A stretch of DNA of 64,000 nt, from NCBI GenBank assembly GCA_965222995.1, contig OZ244977.1, forward strand, positions 1,922,001 to 1,986,000, written 5' to 3'. This DNA is from SB11 sp965222995. GTDB lineage: Bacteria > Bacteroidota > Bacteroidia > UBA8524. The notes under the pieces were generated by a model. That model did no database searches and was not told where the DNA came from. It saw only the letters and a list, made by a program, of their open reading frames with translations. Below are positions 16,545 through 24,304 of the stretch, piece by piece. Both the position numbers and the translations under genes were made by a program. Every line of letters starts with the position of its first letter. Position 1 is the first letter of the stretch.

Positions 16545-17039
16545 TTATTCACTTTTGAAGATGTTTGCTGAATCAACCCCGATGCTGCCCAACCATTTCG
16601 GCACATTGAAACTTGGCATTTCCGTACCTTCCAATGCCGGAACCTGGTCTAAGCCCATCACCAAAATTTCAGGGTTCTTTAGAATGTGATATTTCACATA
16701 GGTTTCTAAAGTCTCCTTTTGTTCATTGGTTCGGGTATCCCAATCTTTTTTACCGTCTTTGGTTCTTCCACCAACAAAGGCTACATACTTGGGCTGTCCG
16801 GTCAATCCGTTCTCTCCATCCGAGATGCCCCATTGATCAACCTGGGTCATTGAGGTTTCAGGAATGATGGAAGTTAATTCTCCTTCCAGCGAAATGAGGT
16901 CATCAATTCTTGGTCGGTTTAAACCCATTCCCCCCAAATGTTTTGGGGTAGTATGCAAGTCAATAATGTTTGCTTTCGTTACCGCTTGCCCTCCTGGAGT
17001 ATCGGTGTTTACTATGATTAAATAATCTACTTTTTTCAT
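16545..17039 (-). CDS. pseudo-amidase: Amidase_2 fold lacking zinc ligands
   Basis: The 164-residue product aligns along its whole length with the active amidase at 17053 (TKANIIDLHTTPKHLGG against TKEDIIRWHTSPKHKGG; MPSFNVPKWLGSIGV against CPSFDVPKWLKSLGI). The zinc and catalytic positions have changed. The first His (IHCTATP) is Asn (VNTDTP). The second His (GHNQAPG) is Leu (GLDQVPA). The catalytic Lys is Thr and the Cys ligand is Met. It should fold but not hydrolyse, so a structural or wall-binding role is inferred. Confidence 0.75.
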   Translation of the reverse strand: MKKVDYLIIVNTDTPGGQAVTKANIIDLHTTPKHLGGMGLNRPRIDDLISLEGELTSIIPETSMTQVDQWGISDGENGLTGQPKYVAFVGGRTKDGKKDWDTRTNEQKETLETYVKYHILKNPEILVMGLDQVPALEGTEMPSFNVPKWLGSIGVDSANIFKSE

Positions 17040-17052
17040 CGCTCGATTTTTT

Positions 17053-17541
17053 TTAAGATTTATAAATGTTCTTTTCTGGTATGCCCAATGATTTCAACCA
17101 CTTGGGAACATCGAAGCTTGGGCAGGCTTTGTTTGCTCCTGGTGCTTGGTTGTGTCCCAGAATTTGAATGCCAGGATGCCTTAACAACATGAATCTGACA
17201 TAAGCTTCTAAGGTGTATAGCTGTTCTTTGGTTCTGGTGTCTTTGGCCTTTTTGCCAGCCTTTTCCAATCCACCTGCATAAACTACATGGCGTGAAACAC
17301 CATTGATTCCTCTGGCTCCGTTGGATATTTCCCAGGGGTCAACCACATCATCTTGGTTAAATGGAATAATGTTTACCAGGCTTCCATCCAGATAAATCAT
17401 ATCTGAATATCCTGGTCTTCGCCAACCACGCCCACCTTTATGTTTAGGGCTGGTATGCCATCTAATAATATCTTCCTTAGTTACTTCACGTCCTTCAGGA
17501 GTGGCAGTACAGTGGATTACTATGTAGTTTAATTTTCCCAT
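17053..17541 (-). CDS. N-acetylmuramoyl-L-alanine amidase (Amidase_2/PGRP family)
   Basis: The 162-residue product is a complete small amidase like T7 lysozyme: VIHCTATPEG near residue 10 (first zinc His), the Tyr region in GRGWRRPGYSDMIYLDG, and GHNQAPGANKACPSFDV near the end (second zinc His, catalytic Lys, zinc Cys). It cuts the bond between muramic acid and the peptide stem. No signal peptide or membrane segment. A dead paralogue follows 13 bp downstream. Confidence 0.88.
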   Translation of the reverse strand: MGKLNYIVIHCTATPEGREVTKEDIIRWHTSPKHKGGRGWRRPGYSDMIYLDGSLVNIIPFNQDDVVDPWEISNGARGINGVSRHVVYAGGLEKAGKKAKDTRTKEQLYTLEAYVRFMLLRHPGIQILGHNQAPGANKACPSFDVPKWLKSLGIPEKNIYKS

Positions 17542-17543
17542 GA

Positions 17544-19499
17544 TTAACTTGCTTTTCGTTGTTTATTTGAGTGTTGTTGCTCTCTTTCAATCTGCTTTTT
17601 CCAGCTATCAGGAATACCATGAGCTTTATTGTCCAATTCCATTTTTGGGGATTGGATAGGCAGGTATTTCTTGAATTGGAATTGTCGGAAATAGACCAGA
17701 ATGCTAATGGTTTGCTGACCGGCTACTTTGAATAGCCAACTGGTATTGCCATCTATCACAGTTCCTTCCAGATCCATGACCTCGGATACATTCAGGAAGT
17801 TTTTTGGACTTCGATAGTTTTCCAGGGAGATAGGCCATGACTTCTTTGTACCGGTCTGACTTTCCTCTGTGAAGGTCAATACCTTAAATCGTGCTTCACC
17901 TGAAAGCACCCATTTGGTATGCTTGACAATGGCAGGATTGTGAATGAAGTTTTTTACATCCCTTCCGTAGTTATCGCTTATGGTGATGCTACTGCTTTGG
18001 TCGGAGTAGCCAATGAGGTTTGTAAGGTTGGCCGTTGTATCCGTAACCCATAATTGATTTTCGGCTTGTCCTACTGCAAAACCAATATTGACATTTCCCT
18101 TGCTTATGGTTGCTCGTATGGATTTGTCCGGAGCAATTACGGTAAGGGTGTTGTCAGCTCGGTTCCCCACATACAAATAGTCGTTGTTGGTATTGAAAAC
18201 ACTTTTGTATGGACTATTGCCTGTTGCTATGGGAGCTAACAGCGTGTGTGTTGCTGCCGTAATCGGGAAAACGTTGTTGCTGTCTGCAGCTACGACATAC
18301 ATTTCATCATTTAATGAATGATAGGTTGCCGATACAGGTTTGGTTCCAACGGCTGCAATGGTTGTTACCAGAGCGTTAGAACTATCAAATACAGAAACAT
18401 CGTCTGAACCTGAATTGGCAATGTAGATGTCTCCGTTGTTGGTATTGATACCAACTCCTAAAGGATCTGTACCAACATTAAGGGTAGTTGATACCGTTTC
18501 GGTTGAAGTATCAATTACTGAAACATTGTCGCTAAACAGGTTGGCCACATACAGGTTATCATTAACCGGATTAAAGGCTAAATCCATTGGGCGAACTCCC
18601 ACCGGTATTTCGTTCGATACTGTATGCGAAAGGTCAATAACGCTAACGGTGTTTGAAACGGAACCAGCAACGTAAACCATCCCATAATTAGGGCTGGCGT
18701 TATTGGTGTTCACTGCAACTGCTACTGGTGAATTAAAGCCTGGAATAAGGGAAGGCTGTAACTGAATGACTGTTACAACTTGTCCTGCGCTATCAATAAC
18801 AGTAACGTTGTTTGATATTTGATTCACTACATAGGCTAACCCATTGGCAGGGTTCACCGCTACACCTTGTGGATGTGTACCAACACCAATGGCACTTGGT
18901 ACACCAACCTGAATAATTACTTCATGGTCTTCTACATCTTCGGGAGCCGGTGGGCTAACCGAAATTCCTTGATTACCACCCCAAAGTCTTACGGTTCTTT
19001 CTGTAGTGGAAGTATTGGTAATGGTTACTTGGAGCTTGTGAAATTCTTCCCGCAACCACTTATAGTATTCGTTGTATTTCTTTGGGTCTTTTTTATGCCT
19101 GGTTTCAACAACCTTTGGCATGGACTTTTTGTACATTTCGGCTCCAACTTCCCCCATGTTGTTGAGCCTTTTTTTCAATTTCTTCTTTGCCAATTTATCA
19201 TCGGCCACATCAATAATTCCTTGTGTGGTTCCCCATCTTTTGAGGTCTTTTTCATAATTGGCATTTTCAAATAGGTTGGATGGTTTCAGAGCTGCCTTAA
19301 TCATGGCGTTGCTCTGTGAAATAAAGCTGTCCTCGGCTTCGTCTCCATAGACTTTTTCAACCACCGGTTCTTTCTCCTGGTCTGCTGGCTTTTCTTTCTC
19401 TGCAGGTTGGGTTTCTGGTTCGGAACGGAACGCCCACACCAATCCAGCTCCTAACGCTGTTAGTGATGCTAATAGTCCTATTTTGCCTCCGTTCTTCAT
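17544..19499 (-). CDS. membrane-anchored YVTN-type beta-propeller protein, candidate spike
   Basis: The 651-residue product has an N-terminal membrane helix (about 6-25, GLLASLTALGAGLVWAF), an acidic Glu/Pro/Lys linker, a helical section (65-150), then about seven YVTN-type repeats between residues 195 and 480 (LYVANLFSDNVSVIDTSTE, IYIANSGSDDVSVFDSS). A beta-rich C-terminal 150 residues closes it. Such propellers usually bind ligands on cell surfaces. On an anchor inside a virion operon it is a candidate receptor-binding spike. Its stop overlaps nothing; its start overlaps the upstream stop by 4 bp. Confidence 0.75.
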   Translation of the reverse strand: MKNGGKIGLLASLTALGAGLVWAFRSEPETQPAEKEKPADQEKEPVVEKVYGDEAEDSFISQSNAMIKAALKPSNLFENANYEKDLKRWGTTQGIIDVADDKLAKKKLKKRLNNMGEVGAEMYKKSMPKVVETRHKKDPKKYNEYYKWLREEFHKLQVTITNTSTTERTVRLWGGNQGISVSPPAPEDVEDHEVIIQVGVPSAIGVGTHPQGVAVNPANGLAYVVNQISNNVTVIDSAGQVVTVIQLQPSLIPGFNSPVAVAVNTNNASPNYGMVYVAGSVSNTVSVIDLSHTVSNEIPVGVRPMDLAFNPVNDNLYVANLFSDNVSVIDTSTETVSTTLNVGTDPLGVGINTNNGDIYIANSGSDDVSVFDSSNALVTTIAAVGTKPVSATYHSLNDEMYVVAADSNNVFPITAATHTLLAPIATGNSPYKSVFNTNNDYLYVGNRADNTLTVIAPDKSIRATISKGNVNIGFAVGQAENQLWVTDTTANLTNLIGYSDQSSSITISDNYGRDVKNFIHNPAIVKHTKWVLSGEARFKVLTFTEESQTGTKKSWPISLENYRSPKNFLNVSEVMDLEGTVIDGNTSWLFKVAGQQTISILVYFRQFQFKKYLPIQSPKMELDNKAHGIPDSWKKQIEREQQHSNKQRKAS

Positions 19500-20287
19500 G
19501 CAGCTTTTTTTATTCTTTGGTCTTTTTTGTATTGATTGATAAAGTCTATGATTTGCTTGGTGCGCTCTGTTTGAACCTGACCAACTGTTTCAGGATGTAA
19601 GCGAAATACTTTGGTAGCTGCATACACGGCTTCCATTGTTGGATACCCCATATCCAGATACAATTTGAGTGCTGCGAGATCTGCAGGTATTTCTTCCCTT
19701 GTTGGTATAGTAAAATGCTGCCTTTCATGCAGCATTATGAACATGCGAATAGGTATGGAGAACTGTCTAAACAAATCCTGCGATACCTGGTGTCGTCCTG
19801 TTACACGATGGGTTCTGGCAGGCGTAACCATCACGTCTCCCATCTGTGATTTAATTTGTGGAACGTAGTGGATTAAGAATTGATAATCCGGTGCATGGTA
19901 AAACCCTGTTGGGATGTAACCAGCTCTTTGTGAGAAGTCCTGTGCAAAATCAATAAAATCGTGCATGTGCTGTTCTGCCCATACATTACTTGGTGGGAGT
20001 TCACCCACTTTGAATTTTTCTACCTGGAATAAGCTGTCATCTTCTCTGTGTTTATCGAATAATTCAACGGCCAACGTTTCAGGAGAAACAGGCAATTTCA
20101 TGGTGATTTCTCGATAGGCTTCACCACGTTTAAAGTCTTCCGGACGAAAGGGAACCTTTCTACGGAAGTAGTGCGTATTTGGCTTGGTGGCATCATGCGC
20201 CAAAATCCCCATATCAAATGGAGCAAATGCCCGTATGCCTATACGAACCATGAATCTTTTTTTATTTGACGGTACTGGTATCACCAT
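19496..20287 (-). CDS. HExxH metallopeptidase-like virion-operon protein
   Basis: The 263-residue product has a beta-rich N-terminal half (MVRIGIRAFAPFDMGIL) and a helical C-terminal half containing MFIMLHERQHFTIPTREEIPADLAALKLYL. The HERQH fits the HExxH zinc motif, and EEIPAD 9 residues on offers the third ligand in the manner of gluzincins. A maturation protease or wall enzyme is possible. Activity is inferred from the motif alone. No membrane segment, in contrast to both neighbours. Confidence 0.55.
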   Translation of the reverse strand: MVIPVPSNKKRFMVRIGIRAFAPFDMGILAHDATKPNTHYFRRKVPFRPEDFKRGEAYREITMKLPVSPETLAVELFDKHREDDSLFQVEKFKVGELPPSNVWAEQHMHDFIDFAQDFSQRAGYIPTGFYHAPDYQFLIHYVPQIKSQMGDVMVTPARTHRVTGRHQVSQDLFRQFSIPIRMFIMLHERQHFTIPTREEIPADLAALKLYLDMGYPTMEAVYAATKVFRLHPETVGQVQTERTKQIIDFINQYKKDQRIKKAA

Positions 20288-20289
20288 AA

Positions 20290-20745
20290 TTATTGCTGTG
20301 CTGCAGCAGCTAATTGTGCAGCTTTATTTTTTTGACTTTGTGTATAGAGGTATCCGCCAACGGCCAATACCACGATTCCACCTACTATCCAAACTCCTGT
20401 TGGTATGCCTTGCTTTTGTTGTGCGTTTTGTGGGTTCTCTCCCGGACGACCTACGCTCATTTCGTAGTCATATTCTCCTGTGGCCTGGGAACCTCCTTTG
20501 AGAAAGCTAAAGACATTGCCAACCGTGCCTAATATCCCTTCTGCGCCTCCTGCATCTTTATAGCCCTGGCCAACCTTTCCCCAAAATGCTTTTCGCTTTT
20601 CCTTTGAAGCAGCTTTTTGTTCTTCGGTTTTCTTGGGCTTCTTATTGCCTTTCTTCTTCCAGAAGAAGTTGTCGTAATGTGAATCCGAAACCTCTCCGGT
20701 TTGATTCGCTAGATATATTTGTTCTGGCCAATTCATACTGTTCAA
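20290..20745 (-). CDS. C-anchored membrane protein with YDxF-plus-basic N-terminal motif
   Basis: The 151-residue product opens with a short segment containing SHYDNFFWKKKGNKKPKK, then a charged Gln/Lys/Ala-rich middle. A single membrane helix lies near the end (TGVWIVGGIVVLAVGGYLY), with an Ala/Gln tail. The YD-x-F-then-basic motif recurs in the genes at 21804 and 22451. A minor membrane protein of the particle is the best guess. Confidence 0.55.
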   Translation of the reverse strand: MNSMNWPEQIYLANQTGEVSDSHYDNFFWKKKGNKKPKKTEEQKAASKEKRKAFWGKVGQGYKDAGGAEGILGTVGNVFSFLKGGSQATGEYDYEMSVGRPGENPQNAQQKQGIPTGVWIVGGIVVLAVGGYLYTQSQKNKAAQLAAAAQQ

Positions 20746-20750
20746 TTTTT

Positions 20751-20978
20751 TTACACAATCATCATTACTCGTAGCACAGAGCCATTTACCACAAATGGAA
20801 CTTGTGGATAGCCTTTTCCCACAAACGGGTAGGCTTTTGCCTCTCCTGGGGGCAAGTCAACTCCATTCACTGTTGCCGTTTGATTACCCACATTTTTAAT
20901 GGAACCAAACAGGAAACCTTGTGGCAGGTTGCCGTCTGCATTGAAGTCTGTCTCCGTTACCGATGCTAGAATATCCAT
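20751..20978 (-). CDS. 75-aa soluble beta protein
   Basis: A short strand-rich protein (GFLFGSIKNVGNQTATVNG, then LPPGEAKAYPFVGKGYP and VVNGSVLRVMM) without a membrane segment. The composition is like small capsid cement or penton-type proteins, but there is no recognisable family. It lies between two C-anchored membrane genes. Confidence 0.5.
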   Translation of the reverse strand: MDILASVTETDFNADGNLPQGFLFGSIKNVGNQTATVNGVDLPPGEAKAYPFVGKGYPQVPFVVNGSVLRVMMIV

Positions 20979-20995
20979 AGTGTCTTGTTATTTCG

Positions 20996-21781
20996 TTATG
21001 CGCTTTTTTTCATTCCTACTGCCACTAATCCACCAACGACTACCAGGAAGGCCAATCCTCCCATGATCATAAGATTGGTGTTGGACTTTCCACCGCTTTT
21101 ACTTGCTTCATCTTTTCTTCTTCGATCTTCTTCCTCTCTGCGTTTGCGGTCTTCTTCTTCTCTGCGTCTCCTGCGGTCTTCTTCCTCTTTGCGCCTTCTG
21201 CGTTCTTCTTCTTCACGCCTTCTTCGTTCGTTTTCCTCACGCATCCGCCTTTTGTCTTCTTCCATTTGGCGCATCTTGGCATCCATTTGTGCCTTCATCC
21301 TTTGAGCTTGAAGCTGTGCTGCCTGGTTGTTACCACCGCCACCTCTGGATTTCTTTTTCCCAAATAGGCTGGATAAACCACCAATTGCACCTTTGGCTAA
21401 TCCTCCAACCAAACCACCTAGAAACTGGTCTTCGTTTTGCTCCTTTAAAATCTTGTGGCTTTCCAGTACAATAATTTCCATCCCCTTATTTTTCAGGTGA
21501 GTGGAAATAAGTCTGTCCAAATCTTTGTTGAAGCGTGGGTCTTGCTCTTTCAGCATTTCTACCACTTCATTGATCAGGTGCTTTCGTTTAGGCTGAAAAG
21601 GAAAGACTACACCATGCTTGTATAGCAACTTTTCAACGGCATCCGGTTTGGTCAAAATCAAATGACTTATCAGCTCCAAAACATCGTTTTGCTTCTTTGT
21701 ATAATTATTGGTGTCCTTTTTCATTTTCAATGATTTAATGCGTTGAGCCATGTCGTCTGCTTGCATTGAGCAAGGCAACAA
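20996..21781 (-). CDS. C-anchored membrane protein with long charged helix
   Basis: Residues about 30-110 form a helical domain also seen in the genes at 22903 and 23541 (KPDAVEKLLYKHGVVFP). It is followed by a Gly-rich amphipathic segment (GGLVGGLAKGAIGGLSSLFG) and a long Arg/Glu-rich single helix (about 150-225). A C-terminal membrane helix (LMIMGGLAFLVVVGGLVAV) ends the protein. It could bridge capsid and membrane. Two later in-frame Met codons make the start uncertain by up to 20 residues. Confidence 0.6.
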   Translation of the reverse strand: MLPCSMQADDMAQRIKSLKMKKDTNNYTKKQNDVLELISHLILTKPDAVEKLLYKHGVVFPFQPKRKHLINEVVEMLKEQDPRFNKDLDRLISTHLKNKGMEIIVLESHKILKEQNEDQFLGGLVGGLAKGAIGGLSSLFGKKKSRGGGGNNQAAQLQAQRMKAQMDAKMRQMEEDKRRMREENERRRREEEERRRRKEEEDRRRRREEEDRKRREEEDRRRKDEASKSGGKSNTNLMIMGGLAFLVVVGGLVAVGMKKSA

Positions 21782-21803
21782 GGCTTATTAAATTGATTAC
21801 TAA

Positions 21804-22421
21804 TTATGCTGCAGCCGGAGCAGGGGCAGGAACAGGAGCTTTACTTTTACCCAAATAGGCCAATAGTGCAATGGTGGCTAAAACACCTCCAACTATCAGT
21901 ACTCCTTTTTTGGCGTTCAGAAAACCAGCTTCTTGTTTGAGGTTTTCTTTTTTTAAGTCTTCTTGCTCGACCTTCTTTTTTAACCCTTCCGCTTTCAATT
22001 CTTCCTGAACTGTTTTCAGCTCGTTTTGCATAGCACTGTTAATGACTTTATGGCTTTTCAAATCCTTGTTGTTGATCGGATTTTCCAAACTGCCTTTCGG
22101 TGCATCAGGGTCTTTAGCAAATCGGATTTGCTTTTTCTCAACCGGAGGTAAATCAGGTTTTTTTTGAACCTTTCTTACTCGGATTAATTCAGGATATTTC
22201 GCTTCTTTTCCCTGGGAAACTCTCTTTTGGTCACGCTTTCTTCTGCGTTCAATTACTTTAGGGTTGCTTGCTCGTTTTTCTCTACGTTTTCTGATCCATT
22301 TACCAATGAACTCATCGTATTCGTACTCATCTCCATGTTCACTTACAAAGGTGTCTTCCTCGGTCATGTACATGGCGTTTAAGCCTAGTTGGTTGTTTGG
22401 ATCTGCATATATCATTTTCAT
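21804..22421 (-). CDS. C-anchored membrane protein with YDxF-plus-basic N-terminal motif
   Basis: The 205-residue product has an acidic N-terminus leading to YEYDEFIGKWIRKRREKR, then a very basic stretch, a coiled coil (LKTVQEELKAEGLKKKVEQ) and a C-terminal membrane helix (GVLIVGGVLATIALLAYLG) with an Ala/Pro tail. The N-terminal motif matches those in the genes at 20290 and 22451. Likely a virion membrane protein that contacts nucleic acid or the capsid through its basic part. Confidence 0.55.
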   Translation of the reverse strand: MKMIYADPNNQLGLNAMYMTEEDTFVSEHGDEYEYDEFIGKWIRKRREKRASNPKVIERRRKRDQKRVSQGKEAKYPELIRVRKVQKKPDLPPVEKKQIRFAKDPDAPKGSLENPINNKDLKSHKVINSAMQNELKTVQEELKAEGLKKKVEQEDLKKENLKQEAGFLNAKKGVLIVGGVLATIALLAYLGKSKAPVPAPAPAAA

Positions 22422-22450
22422 AATCAGATTTTTTAATCGTTAACAATTCA

Positions 22451-22897
22451 TTAAGCTGCTATTGCAGGTTGTGGTTGTGGAGCAAGCCCAAAGCCAGCAC
22501 CAGCCTTTTTATTTTTCATGCTGTTGTAGATGAAGCCTCCCACAATGAGCAACCCGACTACCATCATCATTTTATTGCCTCCAAAACCTGCTTGCTGAAC
22601 CTGTGGTCGTGCTGCAGGTGCGTTTGGCATGGATTGAATAATGGTGGGTGTAGGTGTAGCATTGGTAACTACCGGCTGACTTTTCTTAGTAGCCATCGTT
22701 TTCATCACCAGTGTTTCAGCTCTCATTTGCTCGGTTTCAGCTCTACGTTGGTCAGTTTTTGATTCACGTTTCGCCATCTTTGCTTTGTGCCTTTCCGCTT
22801 TTCGTTTTTTACATCTTCGTGAAAAGCATAAAAAGGAATCGTATTCGTGATCCTGACCGCTTATTCCAAAATTTCGTTTATCTAACTGCATACTCAA
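22451..22897 (-). CDS. C-anchored membrane protein with YDxF-plus-basic N-terminal motif
   Basis: The 148-residue product reads HEYDSFLCFSRRCKKRKAER near the N-terminus, then a Lys/Glu helix, a Pro/Ala linker and a C-terminal membrane helix (KMMMVVGLLIVGGFIYNSM) ending in Pro/Gln/Ala. It shares layout and N-terminal motif with the genes at 20290 and 21804. Function unknown; structural role inferred from context. Confidence 0.55.
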   Translation of the reverse strand: MSMQLDKRNFGISGQDHEYDSFLCFSRRCKKRKAERHKAKMAKRESKTDQRRAETEQMRAETLVMKTMATKKSQPVVTNATPTPTIIQSMPNAPAARPQVQQAGFGGNKMMMVVGLLIVGGFIYNSMKNKKAGAGFGLAPQPQPAIAA

Positions 22898-22902
22898 TTC
22901 GT

Positions 22903-23541
22903 TTAAGGGATTGCTGGTTGTGGATTTGGAGCTGATTTGCTCTTATTCATCTGCCAAATGAAAAGTCCACCTAACAGAGCTATCAATCCGATTACACCAA
23001 CAATCTTGATGATGTTTGTTCTGGTGGTATTGGAATTGGCTTGCATTTGCTGTTGCTTGGTAAGCTGCTCTTGTTGATTTTGCATCATCATAATGCTCAT
23101 CATGCTTTCCTTTCTTGCCTGGTTCTTTTGGCTTTTTCGGTTAGCAAGGTTTCCTGCAAAACTGAAAATGGAACCGATTGCACCAGCAATGGCCGAAACA
23201 GGGTCGGAACCTACAGTAACATTGGTTCCCTCGGCTGCACCTGCTAAATCTTTTGTGTTGAATGAATCGTTTTCATCCGGCACAACTTGGTCGGCAAGTA
23301 GAGCTGCTAATTCCTGATTGAAGGTTTCGCTATTCTTACCAACAGCATAAATGATGGCATCGGTGAGTTCTGAACCTTTTGGTTTTTCAGGTACATCAAC
23401 ACCATAATCTGCCAACAACGTAATTAGTCGTTCTGGCTCATTGGCAATGGCAATTCCAACCAATCGAAAAATGGCTACTTCCTGCTTGTTCAGTTTGGGA
23501 GTGCCTTTCTGCTTCTTTTTTGTTCCTTCTACCGTAACCAT
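22903..23541 (-). CDS. C-anchored membrane protein sharing a helical domain with two neighbours
   Basis: Residues about 20-90 contain the shared helical domain (NEPERLITLLADYGVDVPEKP, then ETFNQELAALLAD) also found at 20996 and 23541. A Gly/Ala-rich amphipathic stretch (DPVSAIAGAIGSIFSFAG), a Gln-rich helix and a C-terminal membrane helix (IIKIVGVIGLIALLGGLFIW) follow. It shares one base with the stop/start junction of the gene at 23541. Probably a virion membrane protein. Confidence 0.6.
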   Translation of the reverse strand: MVTVEGTKKKQKGTPKLNKQEVAIFRLVGIAIANEPERLITLLADYGVDVPEKPKGSELTDAIIYAVGKNSETFNQELAALLADQVVPDENDSFNTKDLAGAAEGTNVTVGSDPVSAIAGAIGSIFSFAGNLANRKSQKNQARKESMMSIMMMQNQQEQLTKQQQMQANSNTTRTNIIKIVGVIGLIALLGGLFIWQMNKSKSAPNPQPAIP

Positions 23542-24185
23542 TAGCTGCCTTTAATTGATGCGCCTACCAATACTCCGGCAAGCAGGGTTAAACCAAGAAC
23601 TACCATACCTTGCTGACTGACAAAGGCAGGAGGTATCAGAGGGCTTTTTTCGTCCTTCTTTTCCTTTTCTTCTTCCTTTTTGTCTGTCTTGCGTTGGCGT
23701 AGTTCGTTCCAAACGATTTGAACTTCGTCTGCCAAATCCATGTTGTCCGGATCTGCGTTGGACTTACTCATGGTATCCTGGTAATACTTCTCCAATTCGG
23801 AAGTATTCATTTTGACCAGTTTGTTAATGAAGTCGCCTACGTCCGTATCACCGGTATAATTGCTGTGTCCACATGACCCACAAAAATTGTCTTCCGGATT
23901 GTAGGAATGACTGTTACATGCGCCACAGTAATTGTCTTCTCGCTGTCGGCTCATCTTGATAATGGCTCGTTTGTCGGGATGAATTTTGATTAAGTCCTTA
24001 ATCACTTTTCGTCCTTTTCTTCTCACCAACTCTTTGACAGCTCCAACCAGGCCATGAACATCTCTCGGAGATTCAAAGCCATAGTTTTCGACAAGCTGTT
24101 TTGCTTTTTCGGGATTACCGTAAACGATATATTCAATCCTATTTTGAGCGAACCGACTTCTATGTGATTTTCCTTTCTTTCTCAT
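23541..24185 (-). CDS. C-anchored membrane protein with double zinc-ribbon-like knuckles
   Basis: The 214-residue product carries the shared helical domain at about 10-70 (NPEKAKQLVENYGFESP). Two CxxC knuckles at about 83-105 follow (NYCGACNSHSY and NFCGSCGHSNY), which could bind one zinc. A helical part and a C-terminal membrane helix (GMVVLGLTLLAGVLVGASI) complete it. It is the first gene after the internal terminator, so it and all genes to its left should be expressed below the capsid candidate. Confidence 0.6.
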   Translation of the reverse strand: MRKKGKSHRSRFAQNRIEYIVYGNPEKAKQLVENYGFESPRDVHGLVGAVKELVRRKGRKVIKDLIKIHPDKRAIIKMSRQREDNYCGACNSHSYNPEDNFCGSCGHSNYTGDTDVGDFINKLVKMNTSELEKYYQDTMSKSNADPDNMDLADEVQIVWNELRQRKTDKKEEEKEKKDEKSPLIPPAFVSQQGMVVLGLTLLAGVLVGASIKGS

Positions 24186-24213
24186 GGAATTAATTTCAAA
24201 TGTGATTAACCAA

Positions 24214-24253
24214 AAACAGCCAAAGCAGGCTTTTACCTTGACTTTGGCTGTTT
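24214..24253 (-). terminator. hairpin terminator behind the capsid candidate
   Basis: AAACAGCCAAAG and CTTTGGCTGTTT pair perfectly over 12 bp around a 16-nt loop. On the minus strand the stem is followed by a T-rich stretch. It lies between the capsid candidate and the next late gene. If leaky, it would raise capsid-candidate mRNA above downstream late mRNA. Confidence 0.75.
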
Positions 24254-24304
24254 ATCTATTCCAGTTGAACAAAGCCTATTTAATGGTTTCAGCCTTGTGC
24301 ATTT

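Noticed and set aside
21100..21260. Repetitive CTTCTTC/TCTGCG tract resembling a tandem repeat
   Set aside because: It encodes the Arg/Glu-rich helix of the protein at 20996-21781 and is explained by protein composition.
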